The notes under the pieces: model-generated | The model's database searches: none | Told to the model about the DNA's origin: nothing | What the model saw: only the letters and a program-made list of their open reading frames with translations | Program-made: the position numbers and the translations under genes | Shown here: piece after piece, positions 37,280-48,014 of the stretch | How positions within the stretch are numbered: the first letter of the stretch is position 1 | Layout: each line of letters starts with the position of its first letter | NCBI GenBank assembly: GCA_963741305.1 | Contig: CAVUHL010000007.1 | Span: 1 to 64,000, forward strand | Direction: 5' to 3' | Length of the DNA stretch: 64,000 nucleotides | Source of the DNA: DATMER01 sp963741305 | GTDB lineage: Bacteria; Acidobacteriota; Thermoanaerobaculia; Multivoradales; UBA5704

Positions 37280-40200
37280 ACCCCTAGGAATACAAACGGC
37301 GCCCAATGATAGAAGGCGGAATAAGGGCGGCTCTCCGGCTCCTCCAAAGCAAAGAGGCTCTCCCCAGCGGCGATCACCGCGGGTTCGACAGCCGAACTCC
37401 CGCGTCTCGCCAACTCTCGTTGTGCACGGAAAAACTGGAGCAGATCACCGGCCTGGATGTCCCGTAACCAGAGCTGCGCCCGTCGCAGCGCTTGGGCGGG
37501 AGGCAGCAGCCTCTCGGAGTCGCCTAGTAGATGGATCTCGTAAAAACGCGCCATCAAAAGGGCTGTAGAGAGATCGTCCACCGGCCAGAGACAGGCCACG
37601 ATGCCCGGCACGCCGCTCCGCAGAAATCCGGCTGGCAACCCGATCACTTCGTCGGGAGTGTTTTGGAATTCGTGGATCGCCGTCTGGCAGGCAGATAAGA
37701 CGACCAGGCGCGGAGGCCGGGCCACCTGCAAGGTCATGAGGTCTCTCAGCTCCAGCTTCCCTCCCTGCGCCAGGAGGAGGTAAGAGCCCAGGACATCCCA
37801 CCCGTCGAACCAGCCATGGCAAGCCAGGTGAAGATGGGTAACCTGGCCATAGATCCGAAGAAAAGCCTCTCGCGTGGCGTCCTCGCCAACTGCGATCTGC
37901 CGGGCGAAAGGAGGGAAGATCTCCGCGATCCGTCTCAACTCGGTACGAGCGTATCGCAAGGGCCGAGGATCGGGACGCGGGTCGGCGAGCCCTCCGAGGG
38001 AGGGTGAGATCTCGTTCCCGGCTCCCAGGACCGCCCGCGCAGCCGCGAGGACTCGTGCTGCCGGAGCATAGGAGACATTCATCTCATCGAGCAGACAAAG
38101 CCGCCGCCCCTCCGCGGCGTAGGGGGCAGCATGGAGCGGCAGCAGGGAGAGCTTGCCTCCCGGCACCAGGACCACGGTCTCCACTCCAAGGGTACGCAGC
38201 CTCCCGGCGAGAGGACCGATCAAGTCTTGTCCCAGCCTCGCAAGGACATCTCCAAGGGCCTGCTCCAACCTGTCCGTCGACACAAGCTGACCCCAGAGAT
38301 ATCCCTCCTTCACCTCACGGCCGTCGGGCATGCCAAGCAGATGGTCGAGCTTCGCCGAAGTCAGATCCTCGGTCCACAACGAAAACCCATGAATCGGTGC
38401 CTCTTGAGAGGCGGCGAAGAGGCAGAGAGCCATACCTCTGAAGGGCGTGACGGAGAGATAGACCAAAGCAGCACCGGGCGGCACAGCCTCCAGGATCTCT
38501 TCGTAACCGCTCGCCTGTAGAAAGGAGCCGAAGCCCGGAACCGTTCGAATCTCCCGCATGGCCCGCTCCAGCCGATCCCGGGCGGCACGGCCCATGTCTT
38601 GACGGCGAGCGGCTGAGCCTGGAGACGCAGCGCTTCTTCCCCCGACAGGAGAGCGCTCTACGAGCTCCAGATTCCGCAGTTGCCGAGCCGCCTCCTGGTA
38701 CTCCGCAAACAGCTCGGGCCGCTCCTTCTCGATCCGGCCGAGATCGGCCCGGTCACGGGCCAGGAATTCGGCGAGTCCCCGGGCGCAGGCGTGCTCAGCA
38801 ACAACCACTGCATTTTCAAAACAGCCGGCACGGATCTGAGCGAATGCGCTGCGCCAGGCCAGATCCCCGGTCTCGGCGATCTTCGAGATCCCGCCCCTGC
38901 GGTGCAAGAGAGGAACGATAGAGGGTCTCTGCCGCTTCGAGGGCAAGCCTGTAGGCAACATCGGCCTCACCCCAGCGTCCCTCGACGGCCAGAAGGTCCC
39001 CCATCTGAGCGGCCGTCATTCGGCAGTCGTGGGGCAGGCTGTCGGGGAAGCGCACTTCGAGGGCAGAGCGGAAAGAAGCCAAAGCTCTCCGCACGTTGGT
39101 TTTCCGTTGGCCACGGAACCGATGGGCACAGATCCTGCCCAGGTTGTGCATGGTCGCCGCCCATTCCACGGGGGAGTCGGCGCGCCGTTGGAGCCGCAAC
39201 GCCCTTCTGGTGTTGCGCAAGGCGGCCTCCAGGTTCTCAGCCCTGTCGCCGCGGAGCCGCTGCAACCAAGCGGCACCCAGATTGGCAAAAACGCGGGCAC
39301 GCTCCCGGGCAGGCGCACGACGCAGGACTCTCGCGGCCGTGCGGTGGGTATCGATGGCAGCTTCCAGATTCTCCGCCGACTCGCCACGGGTCCGCAAGGT
39401 CATGGAGCTCCCGACATGCATGAGAGCGAGAGCCCTCTTGACAGGATCACCGCGCCGCATCAGAGCCACTGTCCGGAGCCCGAGTTGAATCGAACGTTCC
39501 AGGTTCTCGTCCTGATCTCCCTGCAGACGCTCCTGATACGCGGAGGCGAGATGGATCAGGGTGACGGCCCGATCGTCCGCCGGAGCGCCGCGTTCCAACT
39601 CCTCCAGGGCCTGCTCGAGAATTTCGATGGATCTCTCCAGGTTCCCAACCCGATCGCCCCGCGTCAGGTCACGATAGGCGATAGCCAGATTCGTCATGGT
39701 GCGCGCCCACTCATGGCCCCGCCTTTCCCTGGTGCGGATCTCAAGCAACCGTTCGAAAAGGTCAATGGCCGTCTCCAGATTCTCGGAACGGTCACCGCGC
39801 GGACGGGCAAGGAAGGCCGTTCCGAGGCTCGCCATTGCGCCCTCCTGGAGTTTGGGCTCCCCTTCGCGAGAGGCAATCTCCAGTGCCTCTGTGGCAGCCG
39901 CGATCGATTGCTCGAAGCTCTCCTCGGAGTCTCCGCGGATGCGCTCCTGCAGGATCTCGGAGATCCCTATGAGGGCCCGCGCGCGGCCGAGTGAATCTCC
40001 CGCCTTCGTCAGGATTTCGAGGGCCTCCGACGCCAGTGCCAGGGCATGTTCCAAGTTGTCGGCCTGGCGCCCACGGACACGATGCTGGTAGACAAGGGAG
40101 AGATTCAGGCAAGTGGAAGCCCACCCTTCCGGGTCCACCTCGCGAGGACGCAACCGCATGGCCTCGCGGTAAGCGCGCAGAGCCCGCTCCAGATTGTCCG

Positions 40201-40894
40201 ACCGGTCGCCGCGCCCTCGCGCACGATACGTGGCGCCAAGATTGTTGAGCACAGCGGCACGGTCATACGGCGAGGTTCGGGGCCCCAGAGCCTCCAGAGC
40301 CTGATGGAAGTAGCCGAGGGCTCGTTCCAGATTCGCCTCCCGCCGTCCTCGGATCCGGTGGACCCAGGCCGTTCCCAGGCTCGACAGGGTGGAAGCCCAC
40401 TCGCCAGGAAACTCATGGCGAGTGAAGACCGCCAATGCGTTCCGGAAATGACGGATCCCCGTCTCCACGTTCTCTGCGGGATTGCCATGCCACCGGCTCA
40501 CATAGGCAACGCCCAGATTGGCCGTCAATTCGGCCCACTGTTCGGGGTGAGAGCTTCGGGTAATCACACGACGGCACTGCTCGTAGGCGGCGATGGCCCT
40601 CTCCAGATCCTCTCCTGGATTTCCGCGGCGGGATTGCAGACAGATCCCGAGATTCGCCAGGACGGAGGCCCAGGCCTGAGGCTCGGTACGGCGGGAGAAG
40701 ACCTCGAGAGCCGACTCGTACTCCCGAATGGCGCGATCGAGGTTTTCCTCCGGATCGCCTGCCGAGCGCATCTGGAAGGCGTTACCGAGGTTCTTGTGGA
40801 GGGTCGCCCATTCGAGAGGGTTCGCCTCGCGCGAGGTCGCGGCGAGCGCATCCTCGTACGCCGCAATGCTGCTCTCCAGGATGTCGGATCTCAT
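37276..40894 (-). CDS. TPR-CHAT protein 3, frameshifted
   Basis: About 1205 residues; one indel near 38890 splits it. MRSDILESSIAAYEDALAAT opens a long array of about 13 TPR-like repeats with the recurring NLERA(I/L)xxYxxAL core. The C-terminal CHAT domain has His in HLHLACHGWF and Cys in VLSACQTAI, followed by CLWPVDD and YHWAPFVFLGV. Paralogue of the gene at 34216-37279 and in the same operon. The ATG at 40894 overlaps the end of a CHAT tail remnant upstream, showing that the tandem array was once longer. Confidence 0.82.
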
Positions 40895-40895
40895 G

Positions 40896-40944
40896 TCACA
40901 CACCCACGAAGATGAAGGGGTGGCCAGTAATAGACGATGGGGCG
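40896..40944 (-). pseudogene. CHAT C-terminal tail remnant
   Basis: Reads RPIVYYWPP and, with one base removed, FIFVGV and TGA, the closing motif of the TPR-CHAT proteins. It directly abuts the ATG of the next gene, just as between the two intact tandem genes. The rest of this CHAT gene is gone; a plus-strand CHAT gene starts 40 bp away. Confidence 0.55.
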
Positions 40945-40983
40945 CATCGAACGATACACTACCCATGGAGGCTTGGAAACCAT

Positions 40984-42909
40984 ATGGACCCCAAACACCT
41001 CCTGGAGGCCCTCCTCGGCATCTGGGACGAGCTGCCGTTTCTCCTCGGGATGGAAGCCTGGGCGGAGCTCTACAAGAAACTGGAGCCACTCGTCCGGGAG
41101 CTCCAGGAGGCGACATCCGAGGACACGCGGGCCCTCGTCAGCGCTGACCTGATTTCCGCCTTCGGCGAATATCCCGGCGTCCGGCAACGCCTTCGAGAAG
41201 CCGTCAAACATATCCACACGGAGCGTAGCGGAAACGGCTCCCTCCACCCGGCGCCTCCCTGGGAACGCCTGCTCGCCAGCCTGGAAGCCGTGGTCCATCC
41301 CAAGGTCGTAACCCGGTATACCGATATCCTCGCTCCCCGCCGCGTCCAACGCGGCAAACGAGGCACTGTCACCGTTGCTCTTACCGTCGGCCCCGAGGCG
41401 ACCAGCCGGGAAAGCGCGGCTCTCGCGGTCAGAACGGCGCGTTCCGTCGACGTCTCTCTGCGCGCCCTCTCTCCCGGTCTCGAAATTGTGTCTGCCCCCG
41501 TGCGCAGGCTCTGGATCCGGCCGGCCGCGGACTCTCCACCGGTCTCATTCGTCTTCAAGGGGGACCAGCTTGGCCGCCAGACCCTATGTCTCGATTTTTC
41601 CCAGAAAGGGCGGCGTGCCGGGAGCGTCGAACTCCCAGTGGAGGTGATCCGCGAAGTCCCGGCCGACGAAGACGTCCACAACGTGTCAGGACCCGTCTTC
41701 GGCGGCGAACGGCAGATCCCCCAGCCGGCCGATCTGGAGATTATTATCTCTGTGGAGCGGCAGGCTGGCCGGACGCTCCTGGGCTACACCCTCCATTCAC
41801 CGAGCGGGATTGCCCGGCTTCATCATAAACCCGTGACAGGTGTGGCAGGTCGCGAGCTTCTTGCGAACGCTGAGGAATATCGCGCCGCCCTGATGGCCAA
41901 GATCGAGAAGCTTCAGGAGGGGCTCGATATCGATGGCCGCCAACTCCTCGCCTCCGAGATCGTGGATAAGCTTGCAGGCATCGGACGCGATCTCTATCGT
42001 GAGCTGTTCACGGAGCCAATGAAGCTGGAGTACCTCCGCTTCCGGGCGGACGTGCGGACGATCCAGATCACGACGGCGGAGCCGTGGATTCCCTGGGAGA
42101 TCATCAAGCCTTTCGACGATTCGGATCCCGACCCGGCACGTCACGTGGATGACGATTTCCTGGGCTGCCGGTTCCAGGTTACGCGCTGGATGTCAGGCTC
42201 CCGGGTCCCGACGGCCGAAGTGCAGGCCAGGCAACTGGCCTGTGTCGAAGCAGGAAATGTTCCAGGGACCAAGCGCCTCCCCTACGCCGCGGCGGAACGC
42301 AAGCTGCTCGCGGATCTCGCAGTGGCTCATGGCCTGCGGGACATCTCTCCTTCAACCGCCGATTCCGAGACTCTGAACCGTCTCCTAGCCGAAGGAGGGA
42401 ACCAGATCCTGCATTTCGTCGCTCATGGCGACTTCGTGCCCGTATCGGCGGACGAATCCGGCATTCTGCTCGTTGACGATCGGATGTTCCGCGCCACCGA
42501 TCTCCACGGACCTATGGTCACTCGCTTGAGCGAGGATGGTCCCCTCGTCTTCCTCAACGCCTGTCGGGTTGGCCGGCAGGGCTGGTCGCTGGCCGGACTC
42601 GGAGGTTGGGCAGACCGCTGGGTGAACCAATGCGGATGCGGCGCCCTGGTAGCCCCGTTCTGGGCCGTGAGCGACCGGCTGGCTTTTGAGGTAGCCAAAG
42701 CTTTCTATGCGACCTTGGAGGAGGGCGGAACCTTTGGAGAAGCCGCCCGGGAAGCGCGCCTCCGGGCGCGCGAAGTGCGTCCCGAGAGCCCCACTTGGCT
42801 CGCTTATGCCTTCTATGCGCACCCCAACGGTCGATTGACCTTCAACATGGACAACGCCGCTCGACTCACACCCCCAGAAACACAGACGCCGCCCAATCCC
42901 GCGGACTGA
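40984..42909 (+). CDS. CHAT protein with N-terminal helical domain and beta domain
   Basis: A 641-residue protein from ATG 40984 (GGAGG upstream). Residues 1-95 are a helical domain (MDPKHLLEALLGIWDELPFL, LVSADLISAFGEYPGVRQRL), the size of effector-associated adaptor domains. Residues 105-245 are strand-rich (VQRGKRGTVTVALTVGPEAT). The CHAT domain follows from about 255, with His in LHFVAHGDF (about 480) and Cys in VFLNACRVGRQGWS (about 524). The CHAT part is the same subfamily as in CHAT-NACHT-2 (GYTLHSPSGIA, AEPWIPWEIIKPFDDS). The helical domain could link it to a partner such as a NACHT protein. Cytoplasmic; frame intact. Confidence 0.8.
   Translation: MDPKHLLEALLGIWDELPFLLGMEAWAELYKKLEPLVRELQEATSEDTRALVSADLISAFGEYPGVRQRLREAVKHIHTERSGNGSLHPAPPWERLLASLEAVVHPKVVTRYTDILAPRRVQRGKRGTVTVALTVGPEATSRESAALAVRTARSVDVSLRALSPGLEIVSAPVRRLWIRPAADSPPVSFVFKGDQLGRQTLCLDFSQKGRRAGSVELPVEVIREVPADEDVHNVSGPVFGGERQIPQPADLEIIISVERQAGRTLLGYTLHSPSGIARLHHKPVTGVAGRELLANAEEYRAALMAKIEKLQEGLDIDGRQLLASEIVDKLAGIGRDLYRELFTEPMKLEYLRFRADVRTIQITTAEPWIPWEIIKPFDDSDPDPARHVDDDFLGCRFQVTRWMSGSRVPTAEVQARQLACVEAGNVPGTKRLPYAAAERKLLADLAVAHGLRDISPSTADSETLNRLLAEGGNQILHFVAHGDFVPVSADESGILLVDDRMFRATDLHGPMVTRLSEDGPLVFLNACRVGRQGWSLAGLGGWADRWVNQCGCGALVAPFWAVSDRLAFEVAKAFYATLEEGGTFGEAAREARLRAREVRPESPTWLAYAFYAHPNGRLTFNMDNAARLTPPETQTPPNPAD
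42866..42904 (-). pseudogene. Second CHAT C-terminal tail remnant
   Basis: On the minus strand, RDWAASVFLGV and TGA match the terminal motif of the TPR-CHAT proteins (YHWAPFVFLGV). It overlaps the 3' end of the plus-strand CHAT gene, the same tail-to-tail arrangement that the intact gene at 34216 shows with the remnant at 33888-34249. The upstream part is deleted. Confidence 0.5.
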
Positions 42910-43039
42910 CAAACTGCGCGGGCACAGGGCGGCAAAGCCGGCCTCCCATGTCTAATAAGAGAACCAACAAAACGATCCCTCTGGTGTCTTCTATCGGCAG
43001 TGTCCGCAGGCACGTCGGCGGTCCCGATCAGGAGGCGTG

Positions 43040-45727
43040 ATGAGTGACGAGACGCCTAAGATGAAAGCCTTGGCCGTGCTAGAACGCCTCGATGTTGAGA
43101 GCCGTGGACGGTTACTCGGGCTCGATGACCCGGAACGGGACGCTGTCTATCAAGAGCTTTTCGAGGCAGCCTGGGCGGCGTGGCCCGCCGGAGAGCCCGA
43201 ACCGGACTATCCCATATCGCTCGTCGAAGCGGCTGTCGAAGGACAAGGAGAGCTGGCTTGGGCGGCCGCTCTGTATGCCCTCCTCCATGATCGACAGATC
43301 GGAGAGGACCCTGTCTCTCGATACGAGCGGGTGGTCTTCCGCTTCAAGCTTGGGCACGTCCTCTTCCTTCTCGACAAGCACGGGGAAGAGAACATCCGGC
43401 GCTGCCTCGGTCTCGCCGAGGAGACCCTCCGCCAAGCCGATGCGCTCTGGCGTTGCAAGGGGATTTCCAAGGATGCCTTCTTCTCTTTGATCTTTCAGTT
43501 GCAGAGCTGGATGGGGCACCGGTATGAAGCGATTGGCCTTCACGAATCTGCCGAGCGTGCTCACTCGCAAGCCTCCATTTCAGCTCGGAATACAACCGAT
43601 CGGGTGGCTTACACCGTCCGTCTCGCTATGGTCATGGAGAAGCTCGGGAAGCAACAGGAAGCTTATGAGATCCTTCTGCTGTGTCGTGATCAGCTCAATG
43701 AAGTCGAAGACGAGGACGTTCGCTCGATGTGGGAGTCCGCCTCGGCTAGCTTGCGGTTCGAATTGGGAGGAGATCTCCGAAACCGCGGCGAGAGTTTCAA
43801 ATTCGGCTTCTTCGAAAGCGTATCGGAGGCCGTTCACCGCACGATCCACCAAGACGCCCCGCTTACCCTTGCCGGAGACGATCGTGTCACGGAGTTCATC
43901 GCGCTCCTACGACAGGAGTTGGACGAAACTCCTCTCGGCGATGTCCTTTTGAGACACAAGTTGATGTCCGATCTCGCGCACCTCCTGATGTCCACAGGCC
44001 AGGTCGATGAGATCGCGGATCTCCTGCGGCAGGCGGAGGCCCTGGAAGACTCCTTTCAGGACGAGCTTCCCAAGGTCGAACGACGGATCCTGCTGGCCGG
44101 GTGGCAGCAACATCTCAGGCGCGACTATGCCACCGCCCGGGAGACGTTTCTCGGCCTCCTGCCGTTGGCGGACCGCCTCCTCGAAGGTACGGACAAGCTG
44201 GCGCTTTACGGATATGTCCTCGAATCGCTGGCGGCGGCCAACGGCTCCCAAGACTGTGCTCTGATCCTGGATCTCACAGCGAGAGGCTGCGCGCTCTTCG
44301 AGGCGATCCTGGATCGACAGCCGGGAAGCGCGGCCCGGCGGCGGGTAAGAGAGATTCACCAGAGATTCTTCGAGGGTGCTTTCCTGGCCCTGCTCTCTGC
44401 CGCCCATTGGCTGGGGGAGGAGACGGAGGCTGGCCAGGAGCTGCTGGCGCAGGCCTGGTCGGTGATGATGGTGGCGAGGAATCCCGAGCTGCGGACCGCT
44501 GTGCCGGAGCCTGCCGCGGACGAGCTCCGGCATTTGCGGGAGCTGGAGGATGCCTTCCACCGCGCCCTTCGAGGTCCGGAGGGTTGGATCGGGCCCCTCG
44601 AGAAGGTCTACGAGCACGAGTTGGCTGCCCTGCGCGCGTCGCGAGCCCCTTCAGGGGATGTCTCTCTGCCGTCTCCGCCTTCGGAGGGCGTTTCCCTGCT
44701 CTTCTTCCTGCTGAGGGATCTTGGCAAGCGGCGTGACCTTGTCGTGTTGGGGCGGATCCAGGGCCGGATCACGATCCACCTGATTGCCCACGCCGATGAG
44801 ATGGTTCTCCATCCCCTGGCTGACTGGAGCTCCAGACTTCGCCCCAAGAAGGAAGAAGCTCTCCTCTCCCCTCAGCCGGACTCTGATTCCTTCCGGGAGG
44901 AGAACGTGCCATTCGAGATCGGCCGCCTCCTGCCCGCGCCCTGCTCGAGCCTCCTTGCCGTGCCGGAGACTCCCTGGTTCCTCTTCCCGGATGGCGATCT
45001 GAACGAAGCTCCTCTGGAAATGCTGACGGATTCGGCGGGAGAGCGCTTCGGCCAGCGCCGGACCGTCCACCTCTGTCTCCGCCCGGCCGTCTCCAAGGCT
45101 TCTGGTGAGCGGGTGAACTTTTCCCGCGGTTGGTTGGGGCTGGGAGGTGTCCCGCCTATACCGGGCTTCCCATACCTGTTCGGGAGCCTGGACGAGGTTT
45201 CTGACCTTGCCATGTTCCTAGACCAACAGGGGAAGCCCGCCAAACAACTGACCGGTTCGCGCGCCACCGCTTCAGCGTTGCGGTCGAAGCTTGACGAACT
45301 TCACCCTGCCGTTCTTCACCTCGCCGTGCATGGCAGCGCCAATGCAGAGCACCCCGACGCCTGCGCCCTCATCCTGGCGGACGACCCCGGCAGTCCCGAA
45401 CGCGAGTGGCTCCCGTTCCGGCGGATCCGCGAACTGGACCTGTCGCGCGTGGACCTGGTCGTCCTCTCCGCGTGCGAGAGCATGATCGGACGCTCAGGCC
45501 GTAGCGCGGGGATCGAAGGGCTCGCCTGGGCCTTCCTCCAGGCCGGCGCCACCCAGGTGATCGCCAGCCGATATACGGTCAGCGACAGCTACACCGCTCG
45601 CTTCATGGCCGTGCTGTACGAGCACCTGCTCCGCCTTCCCGTGGCGGAGGCTCTCGGGCACACCCGCGACCAGTGCCTGAAGGAAATGCCCGCCGGTCGG
45701 GTCGGAGCCTGGTCGGTGTGGAGTTGA
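43040..45727 (+). CDS. Helical-repeat CHAT protein 4
   Basis: An 895-residue cytoplasmic protein. ATG 43040 is favoured over the GTG one codon upstream because AGGAGG is then 4 nt away rather than 1. Residues 1-540 are degenerate TPR-like helices (AYTVRLAMVMEKLGKQQEAY, LLMSTGQVDEIADLL). The CHAT domain has a long insert-rich start, His in VLHLAVHGSAN (about 764) and Cys in VVLSACESMIG (about 811), and ends VGAWSVWS. It forms an operon with CHAT-NACHT-1, whose ATG is 4 bp downstream. Possible initiator-executioner pair of proteases, by inference. Confidence 0.8.
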   Translation: MSDETPKMKALAVLERLDVESRGRLLGLDDPERDAVYQELFEAAWAAWPAGEPEPDYPISLVEAAVEGQGELAWAAALYALLHDRQIGEDPVSRYERVVFRFKLGHVLFLLDKHGEENIRRCLGLAEETLRQADALWRCKGISKDAFFSLIFQLQSWMGHRYEAIGLHESAERAHSQASISARNTTDRVAYTVRLAMVMEKLGKQQEAYEILLLCRDQLNEVEDEDVRSMWESASASLRFELGGDLRNRGESFKFGFFESVSEAVHRTIHQDAPLTLAGDDRVTEFIALLRQELDETPLGDVLLRHKLMSDLAHLLMSTGQVDEIADLLRQAEALEDSFQDELPKVERRILLAGWQQHLRRDYATARETFLGLLPLADRLLEGTDKLALYGYVLESLAAANGSQDCALILDLTARGCALFEAILDRQPGSAARRRVREIHQRFFEGAFLALLSAAHWLGEETEAGQELLAQAWSVMMVARNPELRTAVPEPAADELRHLRELEDAFHRALRGPEGWIGPLEKVYEHELAALRASRAPSGDVSLPSPPSEGVSLLFFLLRDLGKRRDLVVLGRIQGRITIHLIAHADEMVLHPLADWSSRLRPKKEEALLSPQPDSDSFREENVPFEIGRLLPAPCSSLLAVPETPWFLFPDGDLNEAPLEMLTDSAGERFGQRRTVHLCLRPAVSKASGERVNFSRGWLGLGGVPPIPGFPYLFGSLDEVSDLAMFLDQQGKPAKQLTGSRATASALRSKLDELHPAVLHLAVHGSANAEHPDACALILADDPGSPEREWLPFRRIRELDLSRVDLVVLSACESMIGRSGRSAGIEGLAWAFLQAGATQVIASRYTVSDSYTARFMAVLYEHLLRLPVAEALGHTRDQCLKEMPAGRVGAWSVWS

Positions 45728-45731
45728 GCGG

Positions 45732-48014
45732 ATGGATTACCAGGACTTCACACTCAGGCTGGAATCGAATGGCGATGGGGACTTCCGGGTTCGCGTCTCC
45801 TCGCCCGCCGGAGAGGGAAACGGGATCTTCCAGCCGCCCGGGGATCGCTCGCGCCGGGAGGCGTTTCGCCTGGCCCTCGGCCCGGGAATCGGAGCCACTC
45901 GCGACCTTGCCAGCCAGGCCCCCGCAACGCCAGGTTTCGATCCTGTGGAGGCGGGGCAAGAGCTCTTCGAGGCTCTCTTCCAAGGACAGGTGCTCGAGCT
46001 TTTCTTACAGAGCCTCGGCCACGTCCGCGGACGCGGCGGTCAGGGATTGCGGCTCCAACTCCGCTTCGATCGGACAGACCCGGACCTCGCCGCCCTGAGC
46101 TCGCTTCCTTGGGAGCTTCTCCGGAGCCGCGGGGGAGGCTTCCTGGCGCTCGACCGCTCGACGCCGATCGTGCACTACCTGGAGGTCGACCGGCCCGTGG
46201 TCCCTCTCCCGCTCGAAGGCCCCTTGCGCGTGCTGGCCGTGGTCTCGGACCCCGAAGGAGTCGCCGCGCTGGACCTGGAGGCGGAGAGACGCCGGATTGA
46301 GGCGACTTGGGGCCGGGAGCTTGGTGTCGAGGTGGATTTCCTGGACCATCCCACGGTTCCGGCCCTGCGTGATGCGCTGCTCGACCGGCCTGCTCACGTC
46401 CTGCATTTCATGGGTCATGGGACGTTTGACGAGGGGACGGGGCAGGGCTCCCTGCTTTTCGAAATGGAGAGCGGCCAGGCCGAGCCGGTGACTGGCAGCA
46501 AACTTGCCCATCACCTCCAACTGCCGCAGCCGCCGGCCCTCGTCGTCCTCAACGCCTGTCACACGGGACGGTCGGTGTCTCGGCAAGGGCTCGATCCCTT
46601 CGCCGGGGTCGCAACCGCATTGGTCAAGGGTGGGCTCCTCGCAGTGGTGGCCATGCAGTATGCCATCTCGGACACGGCAGCCATCGCGTTCTGCGGCACC
46701 CTCTACCGCCGGATGGCGGCGGGGGACGGGGTGGACGCTGCCGTCACCGAGGGCCGGCTGGCCATCCACGGAGCGGAGGGCACCCGGCCTCTGGAGTGGG
46801 CGATTCCCGTTCTGTTCCTGCGCGCGGGGACGGGCCGGGTGGTAGATATTCCCCGTGCCTCTCCCCAGATTACCCAGCAGATCCGCGACTTCTCGGGTTA
46901 CATCGAAGAGAAGACCCGAGGCTTCGTGGGCAGGAAGTTCGTCTTCGATGCCATCGATCAATTTGCGAGCGGAAACCCTCGCGGCTACTTCTTCGTCCGC
47001 GGCGATCCGGGGATCGGCAAGACTGCTCTCCTGGCCGAGATGGCGAAGCAAGGAGGCCACGCCCACCACTTCAACATCCGCACTCGCAATATTGCGGGCA
47101 CGGCGGATTTCCTCCGCAACCTCTGCGCGCAACTGATCGCCAGGCACCGCCTGGGCGTCTCCTCGCTGCCGCCCGAAGCGACGAAGGACTCAGGGTTTCT
47201 GACGACCCTCCTCGGTCAGGTTTCGAAGCAGCTTCGCGACGGACAACGGATCTTCGTCCTGGTGGACGCCCTGGATGAGGCCGACCGCACGGGCCTGGCT
47301 CCCGGCGCGAACACCCTCTGCCTTCCCGAGGCTCTACCTGGAGGAGTCTTCTTCGTCATTACCACCCGCCGGGACACCGAGGTGAACCTGCCGATTCGCA
47401 TCGATTGCGAGCAGAGGACGCTGTTCCTCGAGCACGACTCCCAGGACAACCTGTCCGATGTCGAGGTATTCGTCCAAAATCACCTCGCAATGGCAGGGAT
47501 TCAAAGGTATCTCCAGTCCAGGACGCTTGATGACAAGGTTTTTGTCGAGGAGATGGTGGCCAAAAGTGAAGGGAACTTCATGTATCTCCACTGCGTGCTC
47601 CCCGAGATCGCGAACGGCTTCTATGCGGGCCGCCCGTTGGCAGAGATTCCCCAGGGCCTGGAAAATTACTACCAGGACCACTGGACGCGGATGAAGAAGC
47701 AGGACGAAGACGCCTGGCTTCGCTACAAGCTGCCCGTCATCATGGCCCTGACGGTGGCGGCCGAGCCGGTGCCGCTCGACGCGGTTCGGGCCTTTTCCGG
47801 GGTGGAGGATCCGGTGCGGGTCCTCTCGGTCCTGCGCGACTGGCAGGCGTTCCTTCATGAAGACAGAGTCCCGGGAGACAAAGGGGGCGAAGAGAAGCGT
47901 TACCGCCTCTACCATCTGAGCTTCCTCGAGTTCCTGAAGAAAAAGGACGAAGTGGAGGTCAGCTTCCGGCTCGCCCACGAGCGGATCCTTGAGGTCTTGG
48001 CAGGCCTTTCCTGA
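45732..48014 (+). CDS. CHAT-NACHT-1, effector-ATPase without sensor
   Basis: A 760-residue protein. The N-terminal CHAT domain (about 1-380) has His in LHFMGHGTF (about 226) and Cys in VVLNACHTGRS (about 273). The NACHT-type ATPase has the P-loop GDPGIGKTAL (about 423) and Walker B IFVLVDALDE (about 509), then GVFFVITTRRD and a winged-helix part ending YHLSFLEFLKKKDEVE. The chain stops (LAHERILEVLAGLS) where STAND proteins normally continue into the helical linker and sensor. That missing part is found in the convergent gene at 47959-51222, with which it overlaps by 56 bp. CHAT subfamily as in CHAT-TM-FGE. Intact frame. Confidence 0.85.
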   Translation: MDYQDFTLRLESNGDGDFRVRVSSPAGEGNGIFQPPGDRSRREAFRLALGPGIGATRDLASQAPATPGFDPVEAGQELFEALFQGQVLELFLQSLGHVRGRGGQGLRLQLRFDRTDPDLAALSSLPWELLRSRGGGFLALDRSTPIVHYLEVDRPVVPLPLEGPLRVLAVVSDPEGVAALDLEAERRRIEATWGRELGVEVDFLDHPTVPALRDALLDRPAHVLHFMGHGTFDEGTGQGSLLFEMESGQAEPVTGSKLAHHLQLPQPPALVVLNACHTGRSVSRQGLDPFAGVATALVKGGLLAVVAMQYAISDTAAIAFCGTLYRRMAAGDGVDAAVTEGRLAIHGAEGTRPLEWAIPVLFLRAGTGRVVDIPRASPQITQQIRDFSGYIEEKTRGFVGRKFVFDAIDQFASGNPRGYFFVRGDPGIGKTALLAEMAKQGGHAHHFNIRTRNIAGTADFLRNLCAQLIARHRLGVSSLPPEATKDSGFLTTLLGQVSKQLRDGQRIFVLVDALDEADRTGLAPGANTLCLPEALPGGVFFVITTRRDTEVNLPIRIDCEQRTLFLEHDSQDNLSDVEVFVQNHLAMAGIQRYLQSRTLDDKVFVEEMVAKSEGNFMYLHCVLPEIANGFYAGRPLAEIPQGLENYYQDHWTRMKKQDEDAWLRYKLPVIMALTVAAEPVPLDAVRAFSGVEDPVRVLSVLRDWQAFLHEDRVPGDKGGEEKRYRLYHLSFLEFLKKKDEVEVSFRLAHERILEVLAGLS

